Positions 9,596-19,715 are shown, counted from the first letter of the stretch. The stretch: 64,000 nt of DNA from Amanita rubescens (GCA_015039365.1 WION01000157.1:55045-119044); one strand, 5' to 3'. Notes: generated by a model not told the origin, from the sequence alone. Translations and numbers: made by a program.

Positions 9596-12500
9596 TTAAG
9601 GTCTCCTCGGAGTGTTCTAAGTTTTCCTCGGTTTCCCATGAATTGTCAGATGTCGGATAACCTTTCCATTTGACTAAAAATTGCCATTGGTTTCCTTTTC
9701 TTCGGTGCGAGACAATCGTCTCGATTTCGTATTCTTCTTTGTTATCTATAAGGTCTGGGGTTGGTCTAGTAAAGTTTGGACCATGTGTTTCGTTTTCATG
9801 ATAAGGGGTAAAGAGTGAAACATGAAAAACGGGGTGAATCTTCCATCTTGGGGGAAGTTCAAGTTTAGCGGTGACAGGTCCTAAGATCTTTTCGATCTTG
9901 AACGGTCCTTCTCGTCTAGGCGAGAATTTTCTTATTTGTCCAGTTTTCAGGTTTCGTGAGTCTAGCCATACCAAGTCTCCTTCTTTAAATGCGGGAGATT
10001 TCCCTTTGACACGTTGAGTCATTAGCTGTCTAGCTAATTCGTGTGCGGCGAGAGCTTCGTCTCGTATTTGTGTTAAGACCTTGAAGCGGTCTTCAGCGGC
10101 GGGTACGTTGATTCGCGGGAATGCTGTGGGGATAGCCACAGGCTCTATTCCAAACATGATTTCAAACGGCGTCATCTTGGTAGATTGATGTATCCGTTGA
10201 TTGTGCGCGAATTCTGCTAATGGCAGGTGATCTTTCCACTGTTTTGGATGATCAACGCAGTATAACCGGAGGTAGGTTTCTAGCTCCTGATTGAGTCGTT
10301 CCGATTCTCCGTCAGTTTGCGGGTGAAAGGCGGTCGACTTTCTATGGTTAATTCCGAAGATCTTGCAGATTTCTTCGAAAACTTTAGAGGTAAATTGTGG
10401 TCCTCTATCAGAGATGAGGGTTGTCGGTAACCCGTATCGTTTATAAACATCGTTAATGTAAGAGTTGGCGGTATCCATAGCGGTAAAAGATTTTTTGCAT
10501 GGTATGAATATTACGCCCTTTGTTAAGCCTTGATCGACCACGGTCAAAACAGAATCAAAACCGTCGATAATTGGCAGATCTGTGATGAAGTCCATTGAAA
10601 CTTGTTCGAATGGGCGTGTGGCGTGGGATTTAATAGGCATCAAACCCGGTGTGATCGGATGTGTATTAACCTTCATTTGTTGACATAAGGCACAGCCTTC
10701 GACCCATTTAGATACGGTCGTTGTCATTCCAGGCCAATAATAGTCGCGGCGGATAAGCTCTAGTGTCTTCAATCGTCCAGGGTGACCCATAACTACGGGG
10801 TCGTGATGTGACTTGATTATTTCGTTTCGTAATTCTTCGTTTTGAGGAACATAAACGCGTCCTTGATAACGAATGATGTTGTTATCGTTCTTCCAGTCAT
10901 TAAACTTTGATCGGAGGGGTAGTTTTCCGTGTTTGAGACCGTCGATTACAACTTTAGCAAATTTATCTTGTGGCAATAATTCGGTGATTTTGTCTGCCCA
11001 AGATACATTGATCGCGGCGATAACCATGTCATCAGAGATCATGGTTTGTGGGATTTCTTTTGCTTTTGCCTCTTCTTCGTTAATATGGTCAGGGCGTCTC
11101 GATAAAGCGTCTGCCTGAATAAGTTTTGATCCAGGGACATGTTCTAACTTGATATCGAACTCCGTGATTTCTTGCCACCAGCGTGATTGTCTGGCGGTCA
11201 TCTTCTGCGGATGTTTGTAATATGATAAATTCTTATGATCGCAGTGGATCATAATCGTATGTGGGCTTCCTTTAAGAAGGTGTCTCCAGGTTTCAAACGC
11301 TTTCTTTATTGCTAATAACTCGCGATCGTATACTTGATATCTTTGTTCGGTATCGCTTAACCGATGACTGATAAATCCGCATGGGTGCAGTTCTCCATCA
11401 GATCCCCGTTGTTTCAGGACGGCTCCTACCGCCCAGTTTGACGCATCGGTCTCTAATAAAAACGGTTTCGTTGGATCTGGCATAACTAGAACCGGTTCTT
11501 CTAGGAATTTCTCCTTTAACGTGTCAAATGCTTTCTGACATTCTGCATCCCATCGGAAGGGAACTGTTTTCTTCGTAAGTTCCGTGAGCGGAGCTACTAT
11601 TTCGGCGTAATTTCCTATAAATTTCCTGTAAAAGTTCGCGAACCCTAGAAATGACCGTATTTGTTTAACAGTTTTCGGTTCGGGCCATTTGCTGATTCCA
11701 GCGAGTTTCACGGGGTCCATCATGATCTTTCCTTCTTTAACGATCATCCCAAGGAATTCGACTTCCTTGGCGACGAATTTACATTTTTCCAGTTTCAGGA
11801 ACAGATCGTTTTCTTTCAGCCGTTGCAAGACTTGCTTAGTGCGCTCCCTCGTTTCTTCCTCATTCGCTCCATATATCAACATATCGTCAATATAGACGAC
11901 TAGCCATCCTTCGGCTATCATGTCACGGAAGTATTCGTTCATCATCGTTTGAAATGTTGACGGTGAATTGCATAATCCAAAGAGCATTACAGTAGGTTCG
12001 AAGAGACCACGGTTCGTTGTGAACGCGGCTTTCCATTCGTCGCCTTTCTTTATTCGCACATTATTGTAACCCCATCGGAGGTCTAACTTGGAGAAGTATT
12101 TTGCTTTTCTTAGTTTTAATAATAAGTCGGATACTAAAGGAAGGGGATAGGCATTCCGTTTCGTCCAGCTATTGATGTATCGGTAATCTTGGCAGGGTCT
12201 CAACTCTCCTTTTTCTTTTTTTGCAACGTAAAAGAAAGGAGACGCTTGCGGAGATTGTGATGGTCGAATATAACCTTTTTTGAGTTGTTCGTCGACCCAT
12301 TTATTCATTAGCTGTTCTTCATGGATTGATAACGGGTAGTTCTTCGCCACTTTAGGTTTAAACCCTTCTTTCAGATCTATCGCGTGATCCCATTGTCGTG
12401 AGATGGGAAATCGTTCTGACGTCTGTTTATCAAAAACTCTTCTCCATTTGTCATATTCAGGGGGTAATTCTACTTTCGTAGATTTATCTTCGTGTTCATG

Positions 12501-13103
12501 TGCGAGCGCTTGAGATGCTGATGTTTTCGCTTGGATCCAAAGGTGATCAGTCTCGAGATCTTCGTCCTCATCTGCGTTCAATTCTTCTTCTTTTTGGATA
12601 TACCGAAGGTACATTTCGGTTTCTTCGTCGTAATCAAACGTAGTTTCTTCTTCCGGATCGATCTTCCTTTCGTCGGGGAATCTAACTGTTCCTTCAGACC
12701 AATCTATTCTGGGGTTGATTTCTCGGAGCCAAGGTAATCCTAGTATCAGTCGTTGATCGCCTAGTCGTGTGACATAAAACCAGTCTTTAAACCGGTTGTT
12801 TTCGATGTTATAGCTTATCTGGATTTTATACCGTATATCTCCAGACTTGTTATTTGTTCCGTCCACATTTCGCACTGGGATGGGTTTCTTTAAGCGAGTG
12901 ATTTCGTTCCAATTGACGAGTGAGCTATCGACGAATTTTCCTTGTGCGCCTGAGTCGATAAGGGCTTTGGTTTCAGCGGTTTTTAGATTCGAACATTTGG
13001 TAATGGGAATGGTGATTTTATTTCTGGATATAGAAGATACTGTTACACCATTTATACATAGTTGTTCGTCTTCAGAGACGACGGACGCTGATTCATCGTC
13101 GTC
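9522..13103 (-). CDS. pol: Pol polyprotein of gypsy element 1
   Basis: Open frame of about 1,193 codons without an upstream ATG. Visible in order: aspartic protease (ALIDSGAQG, then ILGLPWL); reverse transcriptase with YIDD near residue 400; RNase H (FLLETDAS, HCDHKNLSYY); integrase zinc domain (HHDPVVMGHPG...CALCQQMK); integrase core with MDFITDLP, SDRGPQFTS and the Glu of HPQTDGESER; C-terminal chromodomain (FLVKWKGYPTSDNSWE). It lies in the -1 frame relative to Gag, but the -1 frame has a TGA at 13106-13104 two codons after the T5 run at the gag end. Either this copy is slightly damaged, or expression relies on another route such as readthrough or reinitiation. The chromodomain is known to steer integration to modified chromatin in this clade. 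Confidence 0.95.
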   Translation of the reverse strand, partial: DDDESASVVSEDEQLCINGVTVSSISRNKITIPITKCSNLKTAETKALIDSGAQGKFVDSSLVNWNEITRLKKPIPVRNVDGTNNKSGDIRYKIQISYNIENNRFKDWFYVTRLGDQRLILGLPWLREINPRIDWSEGTVRFPDERKIDPEEETTFDYDEETEMYLRYIQKEEELNADEDEDLETDHLWIQAKTSASQALAHEHEDKSTKVELPPEYDKWRRVFDKQTSERFPISRQWDHAIDLKEGFKPKVAKNYPLSIHEEQLMNKWVDEQLKKGYIRPSQSPQASPFFYVAKKEKGELRPCQDYRYINSWTKRNAYPLPLVSDLLLKLRKAKYFSKLDLRWGYNNVRIKKGDEWKAAFTTNRGLFEPTVMLFGLCNSPSTFQTMMNEYFRDMIAEGWLVVYIDDMLIYGANEEETRERTKQVLQRLKENDLFLKLEKCKFVAKEVEFLGMIVKEGKIMMDPVKLAGISKWPEPKTVKQIRSFLGFANFYRKFIGNYAEIVAPLTELTKKTVPFRWDAECQKAFDTLKEKFLEEPVLVMPDPTKPFLLETDASNWAVGAVLKQRGSDGELHPCGFISHRLSDTEQRYQVYDRELLAIKKAFETWRHLLKGSPHTIMIHCDHKNLSYYKHPQKMTARQSRWWQEITEFDIKLEHVPGSKLIQADALSRRPDHINEEEAKAKEIPQTMISDDMVIAAINVSWADKITELLPQDKFAKVVIDGLKHGKLPLRSKFNDWKNDNNIIRYQGRVYVPQNEELRNEIIKSHHDPVVMGHPGRLKTLELIRRDYYWPGMTTTVSKWVEGCALCQQMKVNTHPITPGLMPIKSHATRPFEQVSMDFITDLPIIDGFDSVLTVVDQGLTKGVIFIPCKKSFTAMDTANSYINDVYKRYGLPTTLISDRGPQFTSKVFEEICKIFGINHRKSTAFHPQTDGESERLNQELETYLRLYCVDHPKQWKDHLPLAEFAHNQRIHQSTKMTPFEIMFGIEPVAIPTAFPRINVPAAEDRFKVLTQIRDEALAAHELARQLMTQRVKGKSPAFKEGDLVWLDSRNLKTGQIRKFSPRREGPFKIEKILGPVTAKLELPPRWKIHPVFHVSLFTPYHENETHGPNFTRPTPDLIDNKEEYEIETIVSHRRKGNQWQFLVKWKGYPTSDNSWETEENLEHSEETLNEYKEQHGITAIIPTTHKSRKRRS

Positions 13104-13108
13104 TCATT

Positions 13109-14911
13109 CTAAAAACCCTTTTTGTTCAATTTTCGGCGGGCACTACGTGGTAATGTTTTCGCCATTTCTCGTATGACGGCGATTCTCTGGTCTTCGTCGT
13201 TTTCACTGTTGGATTCTTCACTTGACGAGCCACTGTCGTCTTCATCGCTATCCGCATTCAGCGCTCTGATTCTTTTTCCTTTTCCTTTCCCTTTGTTGCG
13301 GTTATTATTTCGGCCGCGTGGTTTTCCTCGAAATTGTCCTCTAGGGGCTGCCCTTCCTCGTGAATTCCCAAGGTTTTGTCGTTTCTTTTTGGGACTAGGG
13401 CAGTCCGAGATTAAATGTCCTGTTTTTCCGCATCCATAGCATACAGCGGTTTTTACCCATTCCATGGAGGTTTCAGCAATCTGCATTTGTCGCGCTTGTC
13501 GGTTTAATTCTAGTACAGCCTCGTCGACTTCCATTTTGTCATCAAACTCTTTTACTTGGCCAAAAGTGGAGAATAAGGTGTTCGCCACTTCTATGTCAAG
13601 GATACGAGTTCGTAATGATTTATAGGTTGTCGGGGCACCTCCTAGTCGTAGTTTTTCTCGTAAGGTGTTTGGTAATCCTAAAACTAGGAGATGACATTTC
13701 GTCGTATCATCAGTGATTTTGGCTAAATTGATGTCTCGATCGACGCGCGCAATATATTGATTAATTGATTGCTTTGGGAGTTTTCTCCATGTGAGTAATC
13801 TGTGCATGGCTAGTCCTGCTTCGTCTACTTGTCCCCAATCTTCTTTCAGTTCTTTAATAAAAGCGTCATAGTTGGCATATTTTGTCGTTTCGGCGTCATA
13901 TTCAGTTATTTTGTTGTCGCGCCATTGTTGAGCGTTGCCATCAATATGATACATAATGAACTGTATCTTATCTTGAGCATCCGTCATTTTATTCATTTTC
14001 ATGAATAATTCGGCTTTCGCTATGAACGGATTGAGATATTTTCGATCTCCTTCGAACGGTTTAGGAGGTTTGATCTTCGGTAGATCTGACCTTGGTTCGG
14101 TCCGGGGTCCTGATCCACTCATATCTCGTTCTTTTCCTTTTCTAGAAGGAAATGGGTTGATTGGTGGGGTAAACAAGTATGGAAATACGACAGGGGGTGA
14201 TGGTGCGGGTCGTGTAGCTTCGAGTTTAGATTCGGTTGCAAGGGATAAGGAAGCGATGAGTTGGGCTGAGATTTCGTCTTCAACTCGTTGTTCTACTGTG
14301 GGTATAACAATGTCTTCAGTTCCAGGTGCGTATTCAAGTTTATCTTGGGATTCTTCTTCTTTCTCTTGTTCAGAGGGGGAATCTTTATTGTCTTCTTTAT
14401 CGGACTCTCCTGACGGTTCAGCGCTTTCTCTGTAATGAACGTGTGGTGATGCAACGGGAGTTTCTTGGCTAGTGGTTAAGGTTTCTGGTTCGTTCGCTTT
14501 CTTCCAACGTTGTAGCGCAGTTCGTGTTAACTCCTCTTTTCCTCCTATGAAGGGTTCTCCTTCAAAGTATTCGTCTCTAATAAAGTACGGTTCTTCTCCT
14601 GTTTCCGATTCAGTGGCGTACCAACGTTTACTTCCTTCATGAAAGGCAAGTTTGCGTTCGTTTAGATATAATCCTCCTTCGAACGGGAAGGATTGATTTG
14701 GTGGTCTTCCAAGTTTTTGTTTTACCCAAAACTGGTGACCTGGTACAGGTTTTCCTGAAGCGGTATAACACCAGTCGTTTTCTCGTCTATCCCAATGAAT
14801 GGAATGTTCGTCGAGATAATAGAGATGGTCAAGGGGGTTTCGTTTGGCATTATTCGGAGGGGTACTTTTAGATTGTCGTGGAGCAATGGTGAATGATGGG
14901 AGGTGAGAGCG
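13109..14911 (-). CDS. gag: Gag of gypsy element 1 with ATG-less N-terminal extension
   Basis: The frame is open for 601 codons from 14911. The first ATG is at 14122 (MSGSG), giving a core Gag with a retrotransposon-gag helical region and a zinc knuckle CYGCGKTGHLISDC, then a basic Arg/Gly/Asn stretch and an acidic Ser tail. The region 14911-14123 encodes about 263 further residues with protein-like composition (for example STPPNNAKRNPLDHLYYLDE), then a Glu/Ser-rich linker. This extension has a counterpart in gypsy element 2 (TPPN, then F-W-[VI]-[KP]-Q-K, RPPN and L-Y-L motifs). It contains no ATG, so it must be reached by splicing or a non-AUG start if it is made. The stop TAG is at 13111-13109, after GGTTTTT. 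Confidence 0.85.
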   Translation of the reverse strand, partial: RSHLPSFTIAPRQSKSTPPNNAKRNPLDHLYYLDEHSIHWDRRENDWCYTASGKPVPGHQFWVKQKLGRPPNQSFPFEGGLYLNERKLAFHEGSKRWYATESETGEEPYFIRDEYFEGEPFIGGKEELTRTALQRWKKANEPETLTTSQETPVASPHVHYRESAEPSGESDKEDNKDSPSEQEKEEESQDKLEYAPGTEDIVIPTVEQRVEDEISAQLIASLSLATESKLEATRPAPSPPVVFPYLFTPPINPFPSRKGKERDMSGSGPRTEPRSDLPKIKPPKPFEGDRKYLNPFIAKAELFMKMNKMTDAQDKIQFIMYHIDGNAQQWRDNKITEYDAETTKYANYDAFIKELKEDWGQVDEAGLAMHRLLTWRKLPKQSINQYIARVDRDINLAKITDDTTKCHLLVLGLPNTLREKLRLGGAPTTYKSLRTRILDIEVANTLFSTFGQVKEFDDKMEVDEAVLELNRQARQMQIAETSMEWVKTAVCYGCGKTGHLISDCPSPKKKRQNLGNSRGRAAPRGQFRGKPRGRNNNRNKGKGKGKRIRALNADSDEDDSGSSSEESNSENDEDQRIAVIREMAKTLPRSARRKLNKKGF

Positions 14912-14935
14912 TTAAAGCTATCGTGCTCGGAGAGG

Positions 14936-14947
14936 AGTCTAGTTTTA
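14936..14947 (-). promoter_or_regulatory. Self-complementary primer-binding site of gypsy element 1
   Basis: On the minus strand TAAAACTAGACT starts two bases inside the 5' LTR boundary. Its exact complement AGTCTAGTTTTA occurs in the LTR (plus coordinates 15102-15113). This 12-base match fits the tRNA-independent self-priming known for Tf1/sushi-type chromoviruses. Confidence 0.75.
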
Positions 14948-14948
14948 T

Positions 14949-15377
14949 TGTTACGTTTGTTCGTTCACTGATAAGTCAAGCCTATTAGGTACCGTAGGTT
15001 CCTCAAGGGAGTTCCGGCACTTAAGAACGTTCAAAGTATAAGAGTGTTATCGGATAAGTCCTCAAGGGAACTTAGACGATAACGAGACAGATTTTGACTG
15101 TTAAAACTAGACTGAGGTCTAGTCGTATATTTGCGTGATTTATATAGTACAAAGTACATACGCAAATATGGTAAGTATATACACATGTGATAATGAAAAC
15201 GGTTACATGTGATAATGAAACGGTTAACATGTGAAAACGACATACATGTGATAAAAGTAATTGGCATATGATAAACGATGAATGTTCCGGAAGGAACGCA
15301 TATGCAAATAATGAAATAGGAGGAATGACATAGATGATAAAATAAGAAAAGATAGGCCATGACGTACGTTTGTAACA
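14949..15377 (-). repeat. 5' LTR of gypsy element 1
   Basis: A 429-base LTR that appears identical to 6881-7309. It is followed on the plus strand by TTTGC (15378-15382), the target duplication. The element promoter is expected here. Confidence 0.95.
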
Positions 15378-15437
15378 TTTGCATACTTAAAAGTTTACTT
15401 TTTTGATTTAATGAGCAAATCTCTACAACTTTAAGAT

Positions 15438-15712
15438 CTAGATGTCCTCTTCGTCTGCGTCGTAACCATCATCTTGCTCAACGCTGGTGACTTCGAGGCT
15501 GTACTGACGGATAAAGCACGACGTGTCGGTGTCATTGTCCTCGTTGTCGGCATCATAACCATCGGAGCTAACGTCAGCCTGGGTACTGTTGTCCTCTGGG
15601 TCAGCGTCATAGCCGTCGCTCTCGATGCCAGTGATGTTTTGGCTATTGAGATGGTTTACAGATTCAATGGGACCTGGATCTAATAAATCCGTGCATTGAG
15701 TGAATACAGTGA
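15438..15712 (-). CDS. Candidate terminal exon of an acidic-repeat protein
   Basis: The minus strand reads open from about 15712 to a TAG at 15440-15438. It encodes three copies of a D-G-Y-D-A-D-x-E-D motif separated by Asp/Asn/Ser-rich linkers. A good intron end precedes it: a TTCTAAC branch-like motif followed 12 bases later by TTAG. Upstream on the same strand, GTGAGTAC donors occur (around 15869). I do not recognise the family. The rest of the gene is probably in the repeat-rich region to the right but cannot be assembled by eye. Confidence 0.35.
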
Positions 15713-15920
15713 GCTAAGGGACCTGTTAGAACGACGAAGAAATAAGAGTTCTAGGCACACACTGAGGAACCGCCACCACTCTCACTATTCCTCCCTCCTC
15801 TCCCTCCTTCCGACGCAGGCGCTTTGGATCTGCTATAAGAATACCAGTGATCGAGGAATTTAGTCGTGTACTCACCTTTCGGCGTTGGACGGCATCGCGG
15901 ATCTTTTTGGGCCGATTTTG

Positions 15921-16490
15921 TTGTGGTGGTTGTACTCGACGACTAATGGTGGTGAGTTCTCGTGGTCAATTGAGCAAATAATGTCGTACTTACGTTAGAA
16001 CGCGGTGACTGCGAACGTTTATGGTTGGTTGTGGAACAAAGCGCTAAGGGAAGGTTAGTTCTCGCAGTCAGCAGTTAAGAGAAAATCGTACTAAACGTTA
16101 GAACGCGGTACTTACGAACGTTGTGGTGGTTGTACTCGACGACTAATGGTGGTGAGTTCTCGCGGTCAATTGAGCAAATAATGTCGTACTTACGTTAGAA
16201 CGCGGTGACTGCGAACGTTTATTGTTGGTTGTGGAACAAAGTGCTAAAGGGAAGGTTAGTTCTCGCGGTCAGCAGTTAAGAGAAATTGTACTCGACGACT
16301 AATTGTGGTGAGTTCTCGCGGTCAATTGAGCAAATAACGTCGTACTTACGTTAGAACGCGGTAACTGCGAACATTTATTGTTAGTTGTGGAACAAAGTGC
16401 TAAAGGGAAGGTTAGTTCTCGCGGTCAGCAGTTAAGAGAAAACCGTACTAACGTTAGAACGCGGTACTTACGAACGTTGGTTGTGGTATA
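15921..16490. repeat. Tandem repeat, about 200 bases by 2.8 copies, rich in splice-like signals
   Basis: TTGTGGTGGTTGTACTCGAC recurs at 15921 and 16121 (period 200), and a shortened third copy starts at 16287 (period 156). Each unit contains GCGAACGTT, GTTAGAACGCGGT and GGTTAGTTCTCGC blocks. On the minus strand every unit carries GTAAGTAC and a TTCTAACG branch-like motif, so it may be a duplicated exon-intron unit or a non-coding satellite. Confidence 0.75.
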
Positions 16491-17176
16491 AGCACTGAAG
16501 TAAGCAGTAAACGTCAGTTCTCGAAATCAGTGGAAGTGAATGGTATTGTACTCACGTTTTGTGGTTGTAGTGGAGGTGAGATGCTGAGCGATGGTTAGAG
16601 CTCTTGCAGTAAATGGAGTAAATAGAGTCGTACTCACGGTTTGAATGGGGCGCAACGGGCGCGTGGCCCGTTAGGTAACAGATACTGGAGTGACGGGGTT
16701 GCGGGTTCACGTGCATAATGCGTCGTCTCATCAAACTCGCCTTCGTTGTCACTGCCGCTCTCGGTTTCCTCCTCCTCCCCAATTTGGTCTCCCTATCTTC
16801 AAGATTGTTGTTCGATTGATCGGTTATACCGACGCCGATCAAATATGCCCGTGACGTCAATGATCATTACTACTAATACCTAATTAGGAAAAGAGTGACC
16901 GCCAGCGCATTTCAGTTAAAGTGTAAGGATCTCACTCGTGGTCAATCTTAGTGTGAGTGTTTGACTATAATACCGTAATTACTGAGAAGACGAGGTGGTG
17001 CTCTAAAAGACACTGCATGACCTCACCAAGGTCACGACGATTAAAGGAGGTTTCAGGTACTGGGTATACGGAAGACATCGGCTTCTTGACCTGAGGGGTG
17101 AGTGTTAAGAGATTTAACGATTCAGAATTTATAAGTGCTCATGACGAATGGCCAGATGGCACAATTAAGTTGAAGG
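16491..17176. other. No recognised gene; flank of copia copy
   Basis: A 102-residue minus-strand open frame (16860-16552) has no recognisable domain. The remainder shows nothing beyond GTGAGT-like motifs continuing from the tandem repeat. It ends at the copia LTR at 17177. Confidence 0.4.
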
Positions 17177-17583
17177 TGTTAAATATAGAATTATATTTAT
17201 AGAATGATTAACTACTGATTGACTACAATCAATGTTACTCATATCGCTCGCGTCATCCTTTATGTATGACATAGAGATGACATCATAATTACTTCATTAT
17301 GATATCATGGTGACATCATGATAGACTCATGATCACACCTTATGGTGTGCTTAGCACGCCATATCTTCTCATCTATACTATACGCTTACACATATGTAGA
17401 CACATATTTGTTCTCTTTTAGTATATAAACCTGTCCTGTATCGTAGAATAGGACAATCCATTCTCTTCCTCTTACTATCACTACTACGCCGAAGGGTAGT
17501 GTTAAGATCATATCGCAATAGGTAAGCTATTGCACCTGCTCATGCTGTGGACACGCTCTCGCGTAGACCTGTCTTCTTCGTCA
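17177..17583 (+). repeat. Copia LTR of the truncated copy
   Basis: Same length and ends as 30493-30899. It is followed directly by GGTTATGGGCCC, the primer-binding site. Confidence 0.9.
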
Positions 17584-17839
17584 GGTTATGGGCCCCGCCG
17601 TCGATATTGCCAGGACCCACATCACCGCTCGCTTGCTCGTCATCCGACATGATGTCCCACTGGTATAGTATCGCAGCGAGCCTGATATGGTCTTATCATC
17701 TTGATATCACTAATCCTTGATATGGCATATGCGCTAATGACATGCGCCCGGACCCTAGGGCTTTAGGGGGATCTCCTAGACACCCAGGGATAAGGGTACT
17801 ACCTATGTTTCTCGACGCTGGCTTGGCAACGTCGGCCCC

Positions 17840-17867
17840 CATGGTGTTTTCGCGCTTGCGCACCATG
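17840..17867 (+). ncRNA. Leader stem-loop, truncated copia copy
   Basis: CATGGTG (17840-17846) pairs with CACCATG (17861-17867) around a 14-base loop. At the same place in the intact copia the stem is CACAGAG/CTCTGTG, so both strands of the stem changed and pairing was kept. Flanks (GTCGGCCCC and TGACTGGGGTATT) are conserved. Confidence 0.65.
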
Positions 17868-18484
17868 ATATGACTGGGGTATTATTGCACGCTATACCAT
17901 TATAAGCCCCTTAGAGGCTTTATAATACAATATGGCTCGTATATAGCAACTTCTAGTATAAAGGACGTGCTGACACCTCATTGTGGGTGGTACACGCAGT
18001 CTATTAAGGATGCGCCCTTAGGGACTCCTTTAGTCAGAATGATCGTTAGGATCATTCTAAGTTTGGGCTCTATGGTGATCCCATAATCCCATTTAGAAGT
18101 TTCATATTGATTACCGGTCGTGCTTATATAATGGTCTGGGGGGTTTAAGGACCAGACATTATTTCTATTTACAATCGCAACGGGTAAAACCGTGGTTCAC
18201 CCAAGAGTGCTTGAGCCAGCGATTGATTTTGCATGTCATTTACAGCATTCAGGGATAATCCGAGCTTTCAAGACCGAGTGGACCTGTGGACCTGAGCTTT
18301 ATCTAAGCTTGGCTTGTAACTAAGTTACTCAGGGTCGGTTGGTTTAACCGAATATGGACTGTACTCATAACCGAGGAACTCTATATAGTCTGACGTTCTA
18401 GTCTATGGCACCCTGGTAACTTAATAAAGACGAATTAGACTTTTAGCTTTAATTAAGCTTTAAGCTCATTAAATTCTCTTATAG

Positions 18485-18981
18485 GAAAGAAAACTGGATT
18501 CCAAAACTAGTACTCCGTTACCAGTTTACGAAGCCGAAGGAGAATCGTTTCCTCCTGCCCGGAGATTACCTCCTTCTTACGACGCTCCAATCCCACCGTT
18601 TCCCTTAATCTTAGGGGACCGGACTTTTATTGATACACCGGCACCAATTCCATCTTCGTCCTATTCTAGGACGATAGTTCGTGTTGTCAATCCTGATACC
18701 AGATTCGGTATCACAACTCGTGGACCTGTCACAGTTCACGATCGAAGAGATCACTTCCTAGCCACACGACTTAGAAACGGTCGTACCTTGCAAGACGAAA
18801 TAATACATCGTTGTTGACAAGCAGCTATCGAAGAAGGAGTTCCGCCTACCTTAGATCTTTGGATTCCACCCAGGGGCACTTCAGTAGCCCAACACATAGC
18901 AAATAGGCGTACACACCGTAATCTCGAAAGAGATAATCAAGAGGTCGAAAACCTCGAAAATCAAAGAAACTTCCGTTTCTT
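18485..18981 (+). pseudogene. Copia leader ORF, broken copy
   Basis: The same frame as the intact ORF at 31798-32349 (starting ERKLDS after an AG splice-like site), with a TGA at 18815-18817 and loss of the C-terminal membrane segment at 18981. It contains no ATG. Confidence 0.8.
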
Positions 18982-19026
18982 CATCAGGGAAACGTCATAT
19001 CTGGATTTGGGGCCTTTGGGTACTTT
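18982..19026 (+). repeat. Left terminal inverted repeat of the Plavaka-type element
   Basis: Pairs with 42162-42207. The inner end runs into a perfect 13-base hairpin: CTTTGGGTACTTT (19014-19026), GA, then AAAGTACCCAAAG (19029-19041). Confidence 0.85.
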
Positions 19027-19170
19027 GAAAAGTACCCAAAGTGTCCCAAAGTACTCAAAGTGCTTTACGGCCTTTCAAAGAAAGGTCATTTCACCTTTGA
19101 TACCTTTCAAAGCACATTTTTTACCTTTCAAAGCATTCAAAGGCCTTTGGGTACTTCAGATCGAGGCTTT
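19027..19170 (+). repeat. Left subterminal CAAAG/CTTTG repeats
   Basis: The block contains about a dozen CAAAG or CTTTG units, including TTTCAAAG four times and CCCAAAGT twice. The right end of the same element (42050-42185) has the same composition. Arrays like this often act as transposase-binding sites; that role here is inference. Confidence 0.6.
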
Positions 19171-19394
19171 CTTTGTACGAATACCACATTTTTATTGCAC
19201 CACAAACTATAGTAAAACTAGGCTATTGACAAAGAAGGACTGGTGTGATAGTGATGGCACAAACACGACTTGCAAGATGTAATAGGTAACAATGCCATGA
19301 CGAGCATGAAAGACGACATTAAAGACACCGACCACGGGAGACACCGGCGAGCGCTGGGTGCGAAAGACGTCCAGTAGAGAAGACGAAGAAGACG

Positions 19395-19715
19395 ATGAGC
19401 CCGAAAGACGCCGAGAGTACAAGACGAGCCCGAAAGATGCCGAGAGCAAAAAGACGAACACGAAAGACGCCGAGAGCAAAAGACGCCGACATTCTTGAAC
19501 GTTCGCAGTACGATGTAGCAATAGTGGAAACTACAAGAATTCTGAGTAAGTATCGTCCACCACAACAGCAATATTTTGAATGGGACAGACGAGAGAGCTT
19601 GACGAATACTCTTGAATGGGATAAAAAAGACTTCATGGATAATGATATTGATCTTGTGAAAGCGACAGTGAAGGACGGCCTCGGATATACTAGCGACGAT
19701 GATTCAAATGCGTAA
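19395..19715 (+). CDS. Small ORF inside the Plavaka-type element, unknown
   Basis: 106 codons from an ATG. The N-terminal third is a basic repeat (SPKDAES, then TRRARKMPRAK-like units) encoded by about three 29-base DNA repeats of CGAAAGACGCCGAGAG type at 19409-19490; the C-terminus is acidic (TSDDDSNA). It runs convergent to the minus-strand gene. It may be part of another exon set or simply a repeat-derived open frame. Confidence 0.3.
   Translation: MSPKDAESTRRARKMPRAKRRTRKTPRAKDADILERSQYDVAIVETTRILSKYRPPQQQYFEWDRRESLTNTLEWDKKDFMDNDIDLVKATVKDGLGYTSDDDSNA

Larger units (their letters stand above)
6881..15377 (-). mobile_element. Intact Ty3/gypsy chromovirus (element 1), 8,497 bases
   Basis: Complete LTR retrotransposon in minus orientation. 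The two 429-base LTRs (TGTTAC...GTAACA) appear identical by eye, so insertion is recent. The target duplication TTTGC is at 6876-6880 and 15378-15382. Order in sense: LTR, primer-binding site, Gag, Pol (protease, reverse transcriptase, RNase H, integrase, chromodomain), a third ORF, polypurine tract, LTR. The integrase-before-LTR order and C-terminal chromodomain place it among chromoviruses. A TGA codon between gag and pol may hamper expression. Confidence 0.95.
17177..18981 (+). mobile_element. Truncated Ty1/copia copy: 5' LTR, leader and first ORF
   Basis: A 407-base LTR (17177-17583, TGTTAAAT...TCGTCA) is followed by the same primer-binding site, leader and ATG-less ORF as in the intact copia at 30493-38579, at roughly 95 percent identity by eye. 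Homology stops at 18981, exactly where the terminal inverted repeat of the Plavaka-type element starts. The missing 3' part is not found on the far side of that element, so later deletion or rearrangement is likely. Confidence 0.9.

Noticed and set aside
15921..16490. CRISPR array
   Set aside because: Units are 156-200 bases with no short repeat-spacer alternation, and the genome is eukaryotic.
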